Below the pieces are notes generated by a model that saw nothing but the letters and a program-made list of their open reading frames with translations, ran no database searches and was not told the origin of the DNA. From Terriglobia bacterium (GTDB lineage: Bacteria > Acidobacteriota > Terriglobia > Bryobacterales > UBA6623), in assembly GCA_009841225.1 (NCBI GenBank), contig VXMF01000018.1, positions 143,779 through 207,778 of the forward strand: a DNA stretch of 64,000 bases. The letters are read 5' to 3'. This document shows positions 41,373-50,498 of the stretch, one piece after another. Every line of letters begins with the position of its first letter. Positions within the stretch are counted from its first letter, which is position 1. The position numbers were made by a program, and so were the translations under genes.

Positions 41373-42155
41373 ATGCTGGTCGATTCCCACTGCCATCTCG
41401 ATGGCGCCGTGTTCGATGGCGATCGCGAGGAGGTGATCGCGAGAGCGCGCCAGGCGGGTGTTTCCTACATGCTCGCTATCGGAACAGGAGACGGCCCGCC
41501 GGACTTGGAAGCGGCCATCCGCATCGCCGACCGGCATGACGATATCGCGGCCACAGCGGGAGTGCACCCCCACGACGCGGCCAAGTTCGACGACGCCGCC
41601 GCCGACCGTGTCGAGGCCCTGTGCGACCACCCTAAAGTGCTGGCGGTCGGAGAGATCGGACTCGACTATCACTACGACAATTCGCCGCGCGAGGTCCAGC
41701 GGCGGGTCTTCATCCGGCAGATGGAGATCGCCGCCAGCCGGCGCAAGCCGATCTCGATCCACACGCGGGACGCTTGGGACGACACTCTCGACCTGCTTGG
41801 CGCGCACTGGGCTGGCAACGGCATCGGCGGCATCATGCATTGCTTCACCGGGGATTCCGCCCAGGCGCTGCGGTGCTTGGAGATGGGCTTTCTGCTGTCG
41901 TTTTCGGGCGTGCTGACTTTCGCTCGGTCCGAGGACTTGCGCGCGACAGCGCGTTGGACGCCGATGGACCGAGTCTTGGTCGAAACGGACTCGCCTTACC
42001 TCACGCCAGCGCCGCACCGCGCGATCCGCCGCAACGAGCCGCGCTTCGTCGTAGAGACGGCGCGCATGCTGGCAAGCGTAAAGGGGGTCGCGTTCGAGGA
42101 AGTGGCGCTGCAGACCAGCGCGAACTTCCGCGGCCTATTCAACCTCGCCAACTGA
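41373..42155 (+). CDS. tatD: TatD-family metal-dependent DNase
   Basis: 260 residues. TIM-barrel amidohydrolase fold with metal ligands in DSHCHLDG (4-11), VGEIGLDYHYD, ISIHTRDAWDDTL and IMHCFTGD; ETDSPYLTPAPHR provides the final Asp. Family members are Mg/Mn-dependent DNases or D-aminoacyl-tRNA-like hydrolases. The gene lies 22 bp after metG, an arrangement known from many genomes. It overlaps the convergent downstream gene by 21 bp. Confidence 0.94.
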   Translation: MLVDSHCHLDGAVFDGDREEVIARARQAGVSYMLAIGTGDGPPDLEAAIRIADRHDDIAATAGVHPHDAAKFDDAAADRVEALCDHPKVLAVGEIGLDYHYDNSPREVQRRVFIRQMEIAASRRKPISIHTRDAWDDTLDLLGAHWAGNGIGGIMHCFTGDSAQALRCLEMGFLLSFSGVLTFARSEDLRATARWTPMDRVLVETDSPYLTPAPHRAIRRNEPRFVVETARMLASVKGVAFEEVALQTSANFRGLFNLAN

Positions 42156-43289
42156 GGGCGAGACCCGCTCCGCGATTTCTGCCACGTAGACCTGCGTGCA
42201 GCCCGACATGTCGCTTGCGAAGACGACCATCGTCTCATCGCGGGAGAACGATGGATGGGGGTGTGTCCACTGGGGCCCGTAAACGCTGTCTGCGGCCATC
42301 TCCATCCAGCTCAGCGACCGCCGCTTGTCGGCGCCTGCCCTCGCCCGTGCCCAGTCTTCGGCCAGTGCGTAGCGCGACAGGCGCCACTGCGTGCCTTGCG
42401 AACTCGCCCCGGATCGGCACAGCTGTCTGCGCGACCCGCTGGCCACGTCAACCAGCTGCAACCCGATGTCGGGATGCGCCGTGTCGCACAGAATCTGCGT
42501 GCCGGCCCGATTCGGGGTGATGTGCCAAGCGTTGAACTCGCTGACGGTCGATATAGCGCCGCCGTGCCAATCCAAGCGCCGGAGTGCGAACGGCCAGACG
42601 CAGAACACCAGGTCCTCAGAGTGGCCCAAGAACGTCTCGTGCACGATGAACTCGTCATTGCCGTGCTCGTGGAGGCACTCCACGCCGGTGCCGTCGCGGC
42701 GCACGCGGTGCATGCGCGGCGCCGGATCGCCAGCGAATTCGATCCACTCAGGGTTCACTGGATTGAACTGCGGGTGGATGACGGTGCGCGGGAATCCAAT
42801 GAATCCGCTCGTCCTGCCGTCCAGCGTGCCAACGACCAAGCCCCAACCATCCGGGCGCTTACAGGCGGCCACGTACCACTCTCCGTCGGCGCTCAGGGAA
42901 CACTCGCCGAGCTGCCCGCCACTCTCGAGGATCAAGCTCTCGTCCAAGCTGTCGGGATCGAGCCGCCAAATCGAGCCGGCGCGCACGAACAGGATCACGC
43001 CGTCCGGCGCGATCAGTGCCGAGAACGGATGAATCGCCGCGCCATCCGTCAATTGGCGGATTTCCCCGTCCGGAAACCCGACTGTATACAGTTGCGCCGT
43101 GCCGCTGCGGTAGCCGCTGAACAGCACGGTGGACTGGTCCGGAGCGAACGAACACTGCAAGAAGTACGTGGGATGGCTGATCGAGGCGTGATCGGTCAGG
43201 CGATGCACGCGGACCCCGGTCTCGGGATCGCGGAACGTGGCGTGCTCGGACGGACCGCGGGCGCCCTTGCACCACCGGACCGGCATCAT
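42135..43289 (-). CDS. Oligogalacturonate-lyase-like (PL22) beta-propeller protein
   Basis: 384 residues with repeated beta-propeller blades (FAPDQSTVLFSGYRSGTAQLYTV, LSADGEWYVAAC, HITPNRAGTQILCDT). Typical PL22 signatures are SHPTYFLQCSFAPD at the N-terminus and WTHPHPSFSRDETMVVFASDMSG near the C-terminus, with ENVFAWH-like histidines (NAWHIT) between. PL22 enzymes cleave oligogalacturonides to keto-deoxyuronates in the cytoplasm; no signal peptide is seen here. No other pectin gene is nearby, so the substrate is unproven. Its start overlaps the alkaline-phosphatase-like stop by ATGA. Confidence 0.75.
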   Translation of the reverse strand: MMPVRWCKGARGPSEHATFRDPETGVRVHRLTDHASISHPTYFLQCSFAPDQSTVLFSGYRSGTAQLYTVGFPDGEIRQLTDGAAIHPFSALIAPDGVILFVRAGSIWRLDPDSLDESLILESGGQLGECSLSADGEWYVAACKRPDGWGLVVGTLDGRTSGFIGFPRTVIHPQFNPVNPEWIEFAGDPAPRMHRVRRDGTGVECLHEHGNDEFIVHETFLGHSEDLVFCVWPFALRRLDWHGGAISTVSEFNAWHITPNRAGTQILCDTAHPDIGLQLVDVASGSRRQLCRSGASSQGTQWRLSRYALAEDWARARAGADKRRSLSWMEMAADSVYGPQWTHPHPSFSRDETMVVFASDMSGCTQVYVAEIAERVSPSVGEVE

Positions 43290-44917
43290 TCGCTCCGGTG
43301 GCGCAGCGCCTCCCGCAACACGCGGGTGTCGCGCTCCAAGCCCATGTCCAGCCCCAGAATAGCCCCCAGTGTGGGAGCCACGTCTTCCGGGCCTGCCACG
43401 CCGCTATAGCGTCCCGGCACGATGCCGGATCCCGCCAGAAGCACGGGCACGCGGCGATCGTAGTCGTGCGCCGTTCCGTGGCCGGTGCCGGTCGTCCTGC
43501 CCGGATAGACGTAGGGGCGGAACTGCACCTGCAAGTGCGGAGAGCGCGAGGCGAAGTAGGAATTCTCGAACAGCAGCGCCGCGCCTCGGCCGCCGCCGGC
43601 AGCGAGCTGCTCGGCAGTCCAAACTTGCTCGACGACGGGCTGAGACCGCAGCAGCTCAGCCACGCACTGGCTGGCATCGAGCCGCGACTCACCCCGCGCC
43701 GACAATCCGGCCTCGTTCCAGTAGAGATTGCTGCCACCGGCACTGTCGACAATCTCGGCCATTTCACCCGATCCGCACGATTCAATCCCGGGCTGGACCG
43801 CGTTCCAGAATTCCTCGGCGGAAATCCGCAGGGCGTCAACCCCTGTAGCGGCGAGGTGTTCTACCAACGGGAGCGCGCCGTGGTCTGCGGTCATGGCGAT
43901 CGCGACCCGCTCCAAGCCCACCTCCTCGTCCAAGGCGGACAGGAACTGCCCCAATCGGTGGTCCAGGCGCAGGTGGTTGTCCATCGCTTCTTGGCTGAAC
44001 GGGCCGTACCTGTGCCCGATCGCGTCCGTCGCCGAGAGGCCGATCGCGAGCAGGTCGGGAGCTGCATCGGCACCGAGTTCCCCCGAGCGGACGGCCGCCA
44101 GAGCGGCGTCTAGCACGATTTCGTCCGAGAACGGGGTCGCGGTCAGCGTCGATTCAAAGTCCGAATCACCGAGACTGTGCGGAAACTCGCTGTCCGTGCC
44201 TCCGCCTTCGGTCGGGAAGGAATCCTCGCGTGCCAGCCGTTCGTAAAGGGCGATATCGTCCCCGATCCTAGTCCAGTCACGCCCCGCATAGGACGAGGCC
44301 GGCCCAGCGTCGTTGAACTCCCGCAGCCAGCCCGGCAGCGCGCCGCCATAGTACGTCGACGAGACGAGGCAGCCGCAGTCACGGCTATACCAGAAGGCGC
44401 CATCGGCGCGCCGCCCTCCCAGCAGCACTGCCGAGCGATCCTTGGTCGACAGCGAGTAGACCACGGATTCCGGGCTGCTCTCCTTGAGCGTGTCCCCCAG
44501 TGTGTCAGCCAGTAGCGCGTGCGGCGAGGCACCATGGCCGGGGCCGCCCACCGCGGCATGCCGGTCATCGCTGACGCAATAGACCTCGCCCTTGCCCGCT
44601 TCCCGCCAAGAGTTGCCCACGACTCCGTGGGTGGACGGATGCATGCCTGTCGCAATCGTGGCGTGTCCAGCGGCGGTCACCGTGCTGGAGTGACGATACG
44701 AGGCGTCCGTGAAGTAGGCCCCGTGCCCCAGCAGCCAGCGCAGTCCCCCGCTGTAGTGCGACTCGAAACGAGTGATGTAGTCGGCGCGCAACTGGTCGAT
44801 CGCTAGCAGCACTACCAGCCGCGGCGGAGGCTCAAGGGCGGGTTGCACTAAAGTCAATGCCAGCGTCAACGCTGTCAGCGCGAGCAGCCAAGCCAGCCAC
44901 AGTGCGGTCCGGCTCAT
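43286..44917 (-). CDS. Secreted PafA/nucleotide-pyrophosphatase-like alkaline phosphatase
   Basis: 543 residues from the ATG at 44917, which overlaps the DUF2007 stop as TGATG. The N-terminal signal anchor is 6-24. Metal motifs of the type-I phosphodiesterase/alkaline-phosphatase superfamily are present: AIDQLRADYITRF (Asp41), HSSTVTAAGHATIATGMHP (candidate Thr nucleophile, 79 or 81), SATDAIGHRYGP, MTADHGAL and GTGHGTAHDYDRRVPVLLAG. The build fits PafA-type phosphomonoesterases or NPP-like phosphodiesterases, acting outside the cytoplasm to release phosphate. Confidence 0.9.
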   Translation of the reverse strand: MSRTALWLAWLLALTALTLALTLVQPALEPPPRLVVLLAIDQLRADYITRFESHYSGGLRWLLGHGAYFTDASYRHSSTVTAAGHATIATGMHPSTHGVVGNSWREAGKGEVYCVSDDRHAAVGGPGHGASPHALLADTLGDTLKESSPESVVYSLSTKDRSAVLLGGRRADGAFWYSRDCGCLVSSTYYGGALPGWLREFNDAGPASSYAGRDWTRIGDDIALYERLAREDSFPTEGGGTDSEFPHSLGDSDFESTLTATPFSDEIVLDAALAAVRSGELGADAAPDLLAIGLSATDAIGHRYGPFSQEAMDNHLRLDHRLGQFLSALDEEVGLERVAIAMTADHGALPLVEHLAATGVDALRISAEEFWNAVQPGIESCGSGEMAEIVDSAGGSNLYWNEAGLSARGESRLDASQCVAELLRSQPVVEQVWTAEQLAAGGGRGAALLFENSYFASRSPHLQVQFRPYVYPGRTTGTGHGTAHDYDRRVPVLLAGSGIVPGRYSGVAGPEDVAPTLGAILGLDMGLERDTRVLREALRHRSE

Positions 44918-45162
44918 CACTCGTCGGACTCGGATGCCTCCACGGCATCGCGCAGCAGGGCCTTGGCGTCTTCGGCGTTGGACTCTAGCACTTTCACCAA
45001 CACGTTGCCCACCGGTTGCTGGATCACGTTCTCCCGTGCCAGCCAGCACTTGATACCGGCTGATTCGAGCAGCGATTGAATGACCTCGGCCTCGACATTG
45101 GCCAAATGGCTCCTTGAGGAGAACACGGTCACCAGGCTGTCCTCAGTGCGTGGCGGTTGCAT
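44917..45162 (-). CDS. DUF2007-domain protein
   Basis: 81 residues covering a complete DUF2007 domain: LVTVFSSRSHLANVEAEVIQSLLESAGIKCWLARENV and VLVKVLESNAEDAKALL. DUF2007 has a GlnB-like ferredoxin fold and is called a putative signal transducer; no ligand is known. It heads a translationally coupled unit with the alkaline-phosphatase-like and PL22-like genes. That suggests, but does not prove, that it senses or regulates this activity. Confidence 0.85.
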   Translation of the reverse strand: MQPPRTEDSLVTVFSSRSHLANVEAEVIQSLLESAGIKCWLARENVIQQPVGNVLVKVLESNAEDAKALLRDAVEASESDE

Positions 45163-45236
45163 GAGACTCAGGCAGTCTACCAGACCGAGTGCGCCTCGGT
45201 CGGTTCTTGTGGGATACTGTAGCCCCCGAGAGACCC

Positions 45237-46058
45237 ATGAAGAGAAGCATCGCCATAGCCCTGTTCAGCGCGCTGGCCGTGGCCACCGCGGCCGAGAACG
45301 ACGGTCGTCCGGCCCCGACCGGCTACACCGACACGCCGTTCCTGCCCGGCGATCGCTGGCGCGTGCATGACGATGCCAGGCCGAGGCCTCGCCTGGTCGA
45401 GCCCGGCACGGCCAGCACGCAGTCCAAGCCGGGCCTGCCGCCATCGGACGCGATCGTGCTTTTCGACGGCAGCGACCTGTCAAACTGGCTCGAGCGCAAG
45501 CGCGGCGAGACTTCCGCGCCGACTTGGAAGGTCGAGAACGGATACATGGAGGTCGTGCCCGGCACCGGCAGCCACATCACCAAGCAGAAGTTCGGCGACG
45601 TGCAGCTGCATGTCGAGTGGGCCACCCCAGCCGAGCCGCGCGGAAACAGCCAACAGCGCGGAAACAGCGGCATCTTGATCATGGGACTTTACGAGATCCA
45701 GGTCCTTGATTCGTACGACAACATCAGCTACGCCGACGGGCAGGCAGGAGCGATCTACGGGCAATACCCGCCGATGGTCAACGCCTCGCGCAAGCCAGGC
45801 GAGTGGCAAACATACGACATCATCTTCGAGGCGCCCCGCTTCGACGGCGACAAGCTGGAGAAGCCGGCTTTCGTCACCGTCTTCCACAACGGCGTGCTGC
45901 TGCACCACCGCAAGCAGATGATGGGTCCCATGCGGCCCCGCAAGGTTAGCGAGTACGTTCCGCACGAAGCAGAGCTGGGCGTGCTGCTGCAGGCCCACGG
46001 CAACCCAGTGCGCTACCGCAACGTCTGGGCACGCCGCCTGGACCTACGCGAACCGTAA
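45237..46058 (+). CDS. Secreted DUF1080 protein (second copy)
   Basis: 273 residues from the ATG at 45237 (signal peptide KRSIAIALFSALAVATAA). After a Pro-rich start comes the DUF1080 domain: AIVLFDGSDLSNWLERK, WKVENGYMEVVPGTGSHITKQKFGDVQLHVEW, RGNSGILIMGLYEIQVLDSY and YGQYPPMVNASRKPGEWQTYDIIFEAPRF. This form is closer to glycoside-binding/hydrolase members than the one at 18664-19317. A -10-like GATACT is at 45213-45218. Its end overlaps cbiQ by 15 bp on the opposite strand. Confidence 0.9.
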   Translation: MKRSIAIALFSALAVATAAENDGRPAPTGYTDTPFLPGDRWRVHDDARPRPRLVEPGTASTQSKPGLPPSDAIVLFDGSDLSNWLERKRGETSAPTWKVENGYMEVVPGTGSHITKQKFGDVQLHVEWATPAEPRGNSQQRGNSGILIMGLYEIQVLDSYDNISYADGQAGAIYGQYPPMVNASRKPGEWQTYDIIFEAPRFDGDKLEKPAFVTVFHNGVLLHHRKQMMGPMRPRKVSEYVPHEAELGVLLQAHGNPVRYRNVWARRLDLREP

Positions 46059-46754
46059 CAGCCCGATCGCGAGCGGCAGCGCGACGCCGCAGGCGATCTG
46101 GCTCAAAGGCGGCCGCGGCCGCCCGCGGCGCGGGAAGTCTCCCTGGAAGCCCCGCGTCACCAAGGCTTGCGCCACCCGCTGGGAGCGGTCCCAGCCCCTT
46201 ACGAACACCATCGCGACCTGGTTGGCAAGCATGCGGACGCGACCGACCCTGACCGTGCCGCCGGTCCGGCATTCGCGCGCCCGCGCGATTCCCCGCCACT
46301 CCTCGAGCAGCACGAACAGATAGCGGTGCATCAGGACCGTTGTCAAGGCGAAGCCCCTAGGCACCCCCAGCCTGCGCAAGGAGTCGACAATGTCTTCGAC
46401 CGGTGTGGTCGCCGCCAGCAACGAGAGCAGCAGAATGGCCGAATAGGCCTTCCACACGACCGCGAAGGATACCGCCCCGCCCTGCGGCACGCTGGCGGCC
46501 AGGGGCAGGGCCGCGGCCATCGCGATGAACGGCGTCGCGACCAAGAGCCGCCGGGCCACGTAAAGCGCCGGCACGCGCGCCGCCAGCCACAGCGCGGCCA
46601 GAATCCCGATGGCCGCGAGGCAGCGCCAGTCGATGCCGGGCCGGAAGGTCGAGATCACCAGCACCGCGCACAGCGCCGCGCTCAGCTTGACCAGCGGATC
46701 CGCGACCGCCAGGGGCGAGGCAGGTGCCGCGAGGGCGGCGTCGAACGGCCTCAT
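46044..46754 (-). CDS. cbiQ: ECF transporter T component (CbiQ/NikQ)
   Basis: 236 residues from the ATG at 46754, overlapping the preceding stop by ATGA. A polytopic membrane protein with the ECF-T coupling helices: LLEEWRGIARARECRTG and DRSQRVAQALVTRGFQG carry the Ala-Arg-Gly-type motifs that grip the ATPases. With CbiM it forms the core of a nickel or cobalt ECF importer. No ATPase (cbiO/nikO) follows; the next gene is on the other strand, so the A component must be encoded elsewhere. Confidence 0.9.
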   Translation of the reverse strand: MRPFDAALAAPASPLAVADPLVKLSAALCAVLVISTFRPGIDWRCLAAIGILAALWLAARVPALYVARRLLVATPFIAMAAALPLAASVPQGGAVSFAVVWKAYSAILLLSLLAATTPVEDIVDSLRRLGVPRGFALTTVLMHRYLFVLLEEWRGIARARECRTGGTVRVGRVRMLANQVAMVFVRGWDRSQRVAQALVTRGFQGDFPRRGRPRPPLSQIACGVALPLAIGLLRFA

Positions 46755-47185
46755 GCCCTTACCCTCCGCTTGAGCAGCAGCCACCAGGCCAGCAGCCCCG
46801 CGCACGCTAGCGCGAGCAGCGCGTAGCGGGCTAGCCATCCGGCTCCGCCTTCCACGCTGCGGACGACACCGTCGCCGTCCACGCTGAACTCCAGGCTGGC
46901 CCGATGGCCCAAGCCATCGTCCACGGTCAAGCTCCACCGGCCGGCGACGTCCGGCTCGAAGTGCGCCACTCCGGACGGATCGGTGCGAAGGATCGCGAAG
47001 TAGCTGTTGGCGTCAGACGGGGACTTGACTAGGACCTCCGCTTCGGCCGGATCGCCGTTGGTATAGGAGCACTTCACGCTTACAGCCCCGTCCAAGGGAA
47101 CGAGCTCGGCCGTCAAGCCATGGGCGCTCGATCCCGCCGGCAGCAGTAGGCCCAAGGCCGCGATCAGCGCAATCCGACCGCTCAT
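46751..47185 (-). CDS. Membrane-anchored accessory protein of the Ni/Co ECF transporter (NikL/CbiN-like position)
   Basis: 144 residues from the ATG at 47185, overlapping cbiM and cbiQ by 4 bp each. Signal peptide (IALIAALGLLLPAGSSA), a beta-sandwich domain (VSVKCSYTNGDPAEAEVLVKSPSD, ARWSLTV-like segment, HRASLEFSV) and a C-terminal transmembrane helix (ARYALLALACAGLLAWWLLLKRR). The order M-small protein-Q and the anchored beta domain match the accessory NikL/NikN-type components of nickel ECF systems. Its sequence does not show a metal-binding motif beyond a few Asp and His. Confidence 0.72.
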   Translation of the reverse strand: MSGRIALIAALGLLLPAGSSAHGLTAELVPLDGAVSVKCSYTNGDPAEAEVLVKSPSDANSYFAILRTDPSGVAHFEPDVAGRWSLTVDDGLGHRASLEFSVDGDGVVRSVEGGAGWLARYALLALACAGLLAWWLLLKRRVRA

Positions 47186-47769
47186 TGTTGCTGCGGCAGC
47201 AAGATCTCGGGCTTCACGCGCCCGAAGAACCCTACTGCCAAGAGTGTCACTGCCGCTTCCAGCACGGCCACGGCGGCTAGGACCGCCGCTACAGCGAACA
47301 AGCCACGCCCGTAGTCCGCCAGCTTGAACTCCCACGCGAGCAGCAACACCGGAACCATCGCCCCGAGAAAGCCCCCCGCCGCGGCGCGAGCGGGCTGCGG
47401 AACCCGCGACAGCCGCCAAGCCCCCCAGCCGATCAGGGTGCCCGATCCCATGTTCAGGGCATTTACGCCGAGCGACAGCAGCCCGCCGTGCTGGAGCAGC
47501 AGGGCCTGGAACAACAGGCTGGCATACAGCACCGGAAACGCCCTCCGCTCCAGCACGATGCCCAACAGCCCGTACAGGCCCAGATGCATCGGAACGCCCA
47601 AGACGGGGAATTGAATCATTGACACAACGAACGCCGCCGCGGCACCGAGCCCCATCTTGGAGGCCTCCGCGACTTCGACCTTGCGACAACTCAGGCCCAG
47701 CCAAGCGCAACTCGCCACATGCGCGGCGACGCAGCCGGCGACTGGTAGAATGCCGTCTGCGACATGCAC
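47182..47769 (-). CDS. cbiM: ECF transporter S component for nickel/cobalt (CbiM/NikM)
   Basis: 195 residues. The mature N-terminus MHVADGIL gives the Met-His metal-binding start of CbiM/NikM, and VLGVPMHLGLYG supplies the second His (about 62). LLLQHGGLLSLGVNALNMG is the conserved helix 4 block. These residues coordinate Ni2+ or Co2+. Overlap by 4 bp with the next gene shows translational coupling. It lies 43 bp after the PPIase gene on the same strand. The presence of larC in this genome favours nickel, but cobalt is not excluded. Confidence 0.93.
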   Translation of the reverse strand: MHVADGILPVAGCVAAHVASCAWLGLSCRKVEVAEASKMGLGAAAAFVVSMIQFPVLGVPMHLGLYGLLGIVLERRAFPVLYASLLFQALLLQHGGLLSLGVNALNMGSGTLIGWGAWRLSRVPQPARAAAGGFLGAMVPVLLLAWEFKLADYGRGLFAVAAVLAAVAVLEAAVTLLAVGFFGRVKPEILLPQQQ

Positions 47770-47812
47770 CGGAGATGGGAGTATATCACGCTCCCGCGAC
47801 GGCCGCGGAAGC

Positions 47813-48892
47813 TCAGTTCCCCACGCCGTACTCGGCCGTGATCCCTTCGGCGAGATAGTTTCGAATCGTGGCCCGATTGCGCTCGACCTCGTAAAATGCC
47901 GCCCGCAGCACCTGCTCCTTGCGATTCATCAGCACGGCCCGGATCGAGCGCTGCACGTCTTGGTCTTCAAACGGGCGCTGCCCGGCCGGCTCGATCGAGA
48001 TCAGGTGCAGGATGCGGAACTCGCCATCGGTCTCTACGATCTTCGAATACTCGCCAGGCTCCAGCGCGACCATCTCGCGTCTGAGCCGGATATCGGTCGA
48101 TTCCAGGGCCGACTGCGGAATGAAGCCCATATCACCCCCGGTGGAGGCGTAGATAGGGTCTTCGGAGTACTCCCGCGCCATCTTTTCGAAGTCAGCCCCG
48201 CTCGCAAGCTCTTCGCGAATCCACTCGATCTTCTCGCGCGCCGCCTCGGGCCCGGTGGCGTCATCGTTGCGCAGGTTCGGGATCGGCGACACCGCCGAGG
48301 CGGAGACAAGGATCTGCGCTAAGTGCATCTGCTCCTCGTACACGGAAAAGGCGCTCTCGTGGCTGTCGTAGTACTCCCGCATCTCGTCCGCATCGACCTC
48401 CACGCGGGACGAGATCTCGGCATGGATCAGCCGCTCGATGGTCAGCCTGTGGCGCAATTCCGTCCGGAAGTCGCCAAGCGACAGCCCCTTGTCGTCGAGA
48501 AACCCTTCCAAGGCCGCTTGAGTGCCGTATTCAACCACGTGGCGTTCCACGGCTGCGTCAACCTCCGCGTCAGTCGCGACCAAGCCCATGTCCGCCGCGC
48601 GCTGCACGAGCATCCGCTGGTCGATCAATTCGCGCAACAACGCAAAACGTTGCGCAGTCTCCTGGCTGGCGTCCGGCGGCTCTGTCGGCGCTTGGCCGTC
48701 CGGCAACTTCGACCAGCGATAGCGGTCCAGGTCGGCCGACGTGATCCGCTCGCCGTTAACCTCGGCCACGACCTCCGTCCCGCCAGGCTCCTGGCAGGCG
48801 GCCCACGCCAGCAGGCAAACGAGCGCAGCGGGCGCCACGCCTGCCCCAGGCAGGCGACAGGAGAAGGCCCCCAATAGCGCCAACGGCGTCAA
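47813..48892 (-). CDS. SurA/PrsA-like parvulin-type peptidyl-prolyl isomerase
   Basis: 359 residues. An N-terminal hydrophobic leader (about 17-32, ending AWAAC, possibly a lipobox) precedes a SurA-N-like helical region ([26 protein letters not shown]). The parvulin domain (about 185-300) has [39 protein letters not shown] and a final [11 protein letters not shown]. It helps fold exported proteins. Its ATG overlaps the rplQ stop by 4 bp, so it is read from the ribosomal transcript and coupled to it. Confidence 0.88.
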   Translation of the reverse strand: MTPLALLGAFSCRLPGAGVAPAALVCLLAWAACQEPGGTEVVAEVNGERITSADLDRYRWSKLPDGQAPTEPPDASQETAQRFALLRELIDQRMLVQRAADMGLVATDAEVDAAVERHVVEYGTQAALEGFLDDKGLSLGDFRTELRHRLTIERLIHAEISSRVEVDADEMREYYDSHESAFSVYEEQMHLAQILVSASAVSPIPNLRNDDATGPEAAREKIEWIREELASGADFEKMAREYSEDPIYASTGGDMGFIPQSALESTDIRLRREMVALEPGEYSKIVETDGEFRILHLISIEPAGQRPFEDQDVQRSIRAVLMNRKEQVLRAAFYEVERNRATIRNYLAEGITAEYGVGN

Positions 48893-49431
48893 TCCCTAGA
48901 TTTGTCTTCGGAGTCGGACGCTCTAGCGTCCGGCTCAGCCTCGGCCGCTTCGACGGGCTCTACCGCAGCTTCCGCCGTTTCGACGGGCTCCACCGTGGTC
49001 TCGTCCGCCGCTTCCGACTCGCGGTTCATGCGCGACTCTCGCCGCTGCCGCTTGGTCTCGGCCTTCTTCTCCAGCTGGGCTCCCAGCAGTTCCAGGATGG
49101 CCGTTTCGGCGCCGTCTCCGGACCGGGTGCCCAGGCGCATGATGCGCGTATAGCCGCCCTGGCGATCCGCGAAACGCGGGCCGATCGTGTCGAAAAGCTT
49201 CTTCACCGCTTTCGGCTCGAACAGATACGCGGCCGCCTGGCGGCGGGCGTGCAGGGTGTCGCGCTTGGCCAACGTGATCACCTGTTCCACCTTGGGCCGC
49301 ACCGCCTTCGCCTTCGTGACCGTCGTCTCGATCCGCTCGTGCAAGATCAAGCTCGTGGTCAACCCGCGCAGCAACGCCCGTCGTGCCGACGGGTTGCGCT
49401 GCAGCTTGAAGCCGCCCTTCCTGTGCCTCAT
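48889..49431 (-). CDS. rplQ: 50S ribosomal protein L17 with acidic C-terminal tail
   Basis: 180 residues, against about 120 usual. The L17 core is complete ([76 protein letters not shown]). After about 125 comes an acidic tail with a repeated VEPVExAEAA unit; the matching DNA is a repeated TTCGACGGGCTC (48949-48960, 48979-48990). L17 sits near the peptide exit on the 50S subunit. It ends the alpha part of the ribosomal gene set. Confidence 0.96.
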   Translation of the reverse strand: MRHRKGGFKLQRNPSARRALLRGLTTSLILHERIETTVTKAKAVRPKVEQVITLAKRDTLHARRQAAAYLFEPKAVKKLFDTIGPRFADRQGGYTRIMRLGTRSGDGAETAILELLGAQLEKKAETKRQRRESRMNRESEAADETTVEPVETAEAAVEPVEAAEAEPDARASDSEDKSRD

Positions 49432-49450
49432 CGCCGTGGCTCCCCGCTCT

Positions 49451-50446
49451 CTAGCCTTCGCTCGACTGCCGCGGCACCAGCCGTCCGCGCTCGTCCTGCA
49501 ACATGCCGAACTCCAGGCCCATCGAATGCAAGATGTCGCTGATCTCCAACAGCGACTTGCGGCCGAAATTCTTCACGCGCATCATGTCGCTCTCGGTGCG
49601 CACCACAAGGTCCCCGATCGTCTGGATGTTGGCGTTCTTCAGGCAGTTGAACGAACGCACCGACAGCTCCAGGTCCTCGATCGACTTGTTGAAGTGCTCG
49701 GCCGTGAGATCGCCCTCGGCCTCCGGCAGCACGTCTTCCAGCGCGCCATCCTCCTCGAAGTTGATGAAGATCTGCATGTGATCTTTCAGCAGCTTCGCGG
49801 CCAGGCCGATCGCGTCCTGCGGCGTCACCGCGCCGTTGGTCCACAGCTCGAGGTTCAGCTTCTCGAAATCAGTCGTCTGGCCGAGGCGCGCCTGCTCGAC
49901 GCCGTACTTGACTCGATGCACCGGCGAATGGACCGAATCGATCGGAATGAAGTCCACCGCCAGGTCCTCCTCGTAGTTCTTCTCGGCCGAGACGTATCCG
50001 CGCCCCATCCGGACGCGCATCTCGATATCCAGCACGGCCTCGTCGTTGATCGTGGCGATATGGACGTTCGGATCTAGGATCACCACGCCCGAGTCCGCCT
50101 CGATCGCCCCGCTGGCGACGTCGCCCGGCTCGGTAACGCGCAGCCGGATCGTGCGCGCACCCTCGCCGTGCAGCTGCAGAGGGATCTGCTTCAGGTTCAG
50201 GATGATGTCCGACGCATCCTCGACAACGCCCGGGATCGAGCTGAACTCGTGGGAAACGCCTTCGATACGAACCGCGGTGATCGCCGCGCCCTCGATCGAG
50301 CTCAGCAGCGCCCGCCGCAGCGAATTGCCAATGGTCGTGCCGAAACCCCGCTCGAACGGCTGCGCGCTGAAGCTGCCGTACTTCTCGTTGAGGGAGTCCG
50401 AGTTGACCGCTAGGCGCTTCGGCTTCTGGAATCCTTTCCACAACAT
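49451..50446 (-). CDS. rpoA: RNA polymerase alpha subunit
   Basis: 331 residues. The N-terminal assembly domain (about 1-235) has [56 protein letters not shown] and the C-terminal DNA-binding domain (about 260-320) has [47 protein letters not shown]. Both are intact. Alpha dimers nucleate RNA polymerase and the C-terminal domain contacts UP elements and activators. Conserved position between rpsD and rplQ. Confidence 0.98.
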   Translation of the reverse strand: MLWKGFQKPKRLAVNSDSLNEKYGSFSAQPFERGFGTTIGNSLRRALLSSIEGAAITAVRIEGVSHEFSSIPGVVEDASDIILNLKQIPLQLHGEGARTIRLRVTEPGDVASGAIEADSGVVILDPNVHIATINDEAVLDIEMRVRMGRGYVSAEKNYEEDLAVDFIPIDSVHSPVHRVKYGVEQARLGQTTDFEKLNLELWTNGAVTPQDAIGLAAKLLKDHMQIFINFEEDGALEDVLPEAEGDLTAEHFNKSIEDLELSVRSFNCLKNANIQTIGDLVVRTESDMMRVKNFGRKSLLEISDILHSMGLEFGMLQDERGRLVPRQSSEG

Positions 50447-50498
50447 CTGATGTATGCCTCTCCCTTGCTATGCGCTGGCGACCTGGACTGCCCAGACG

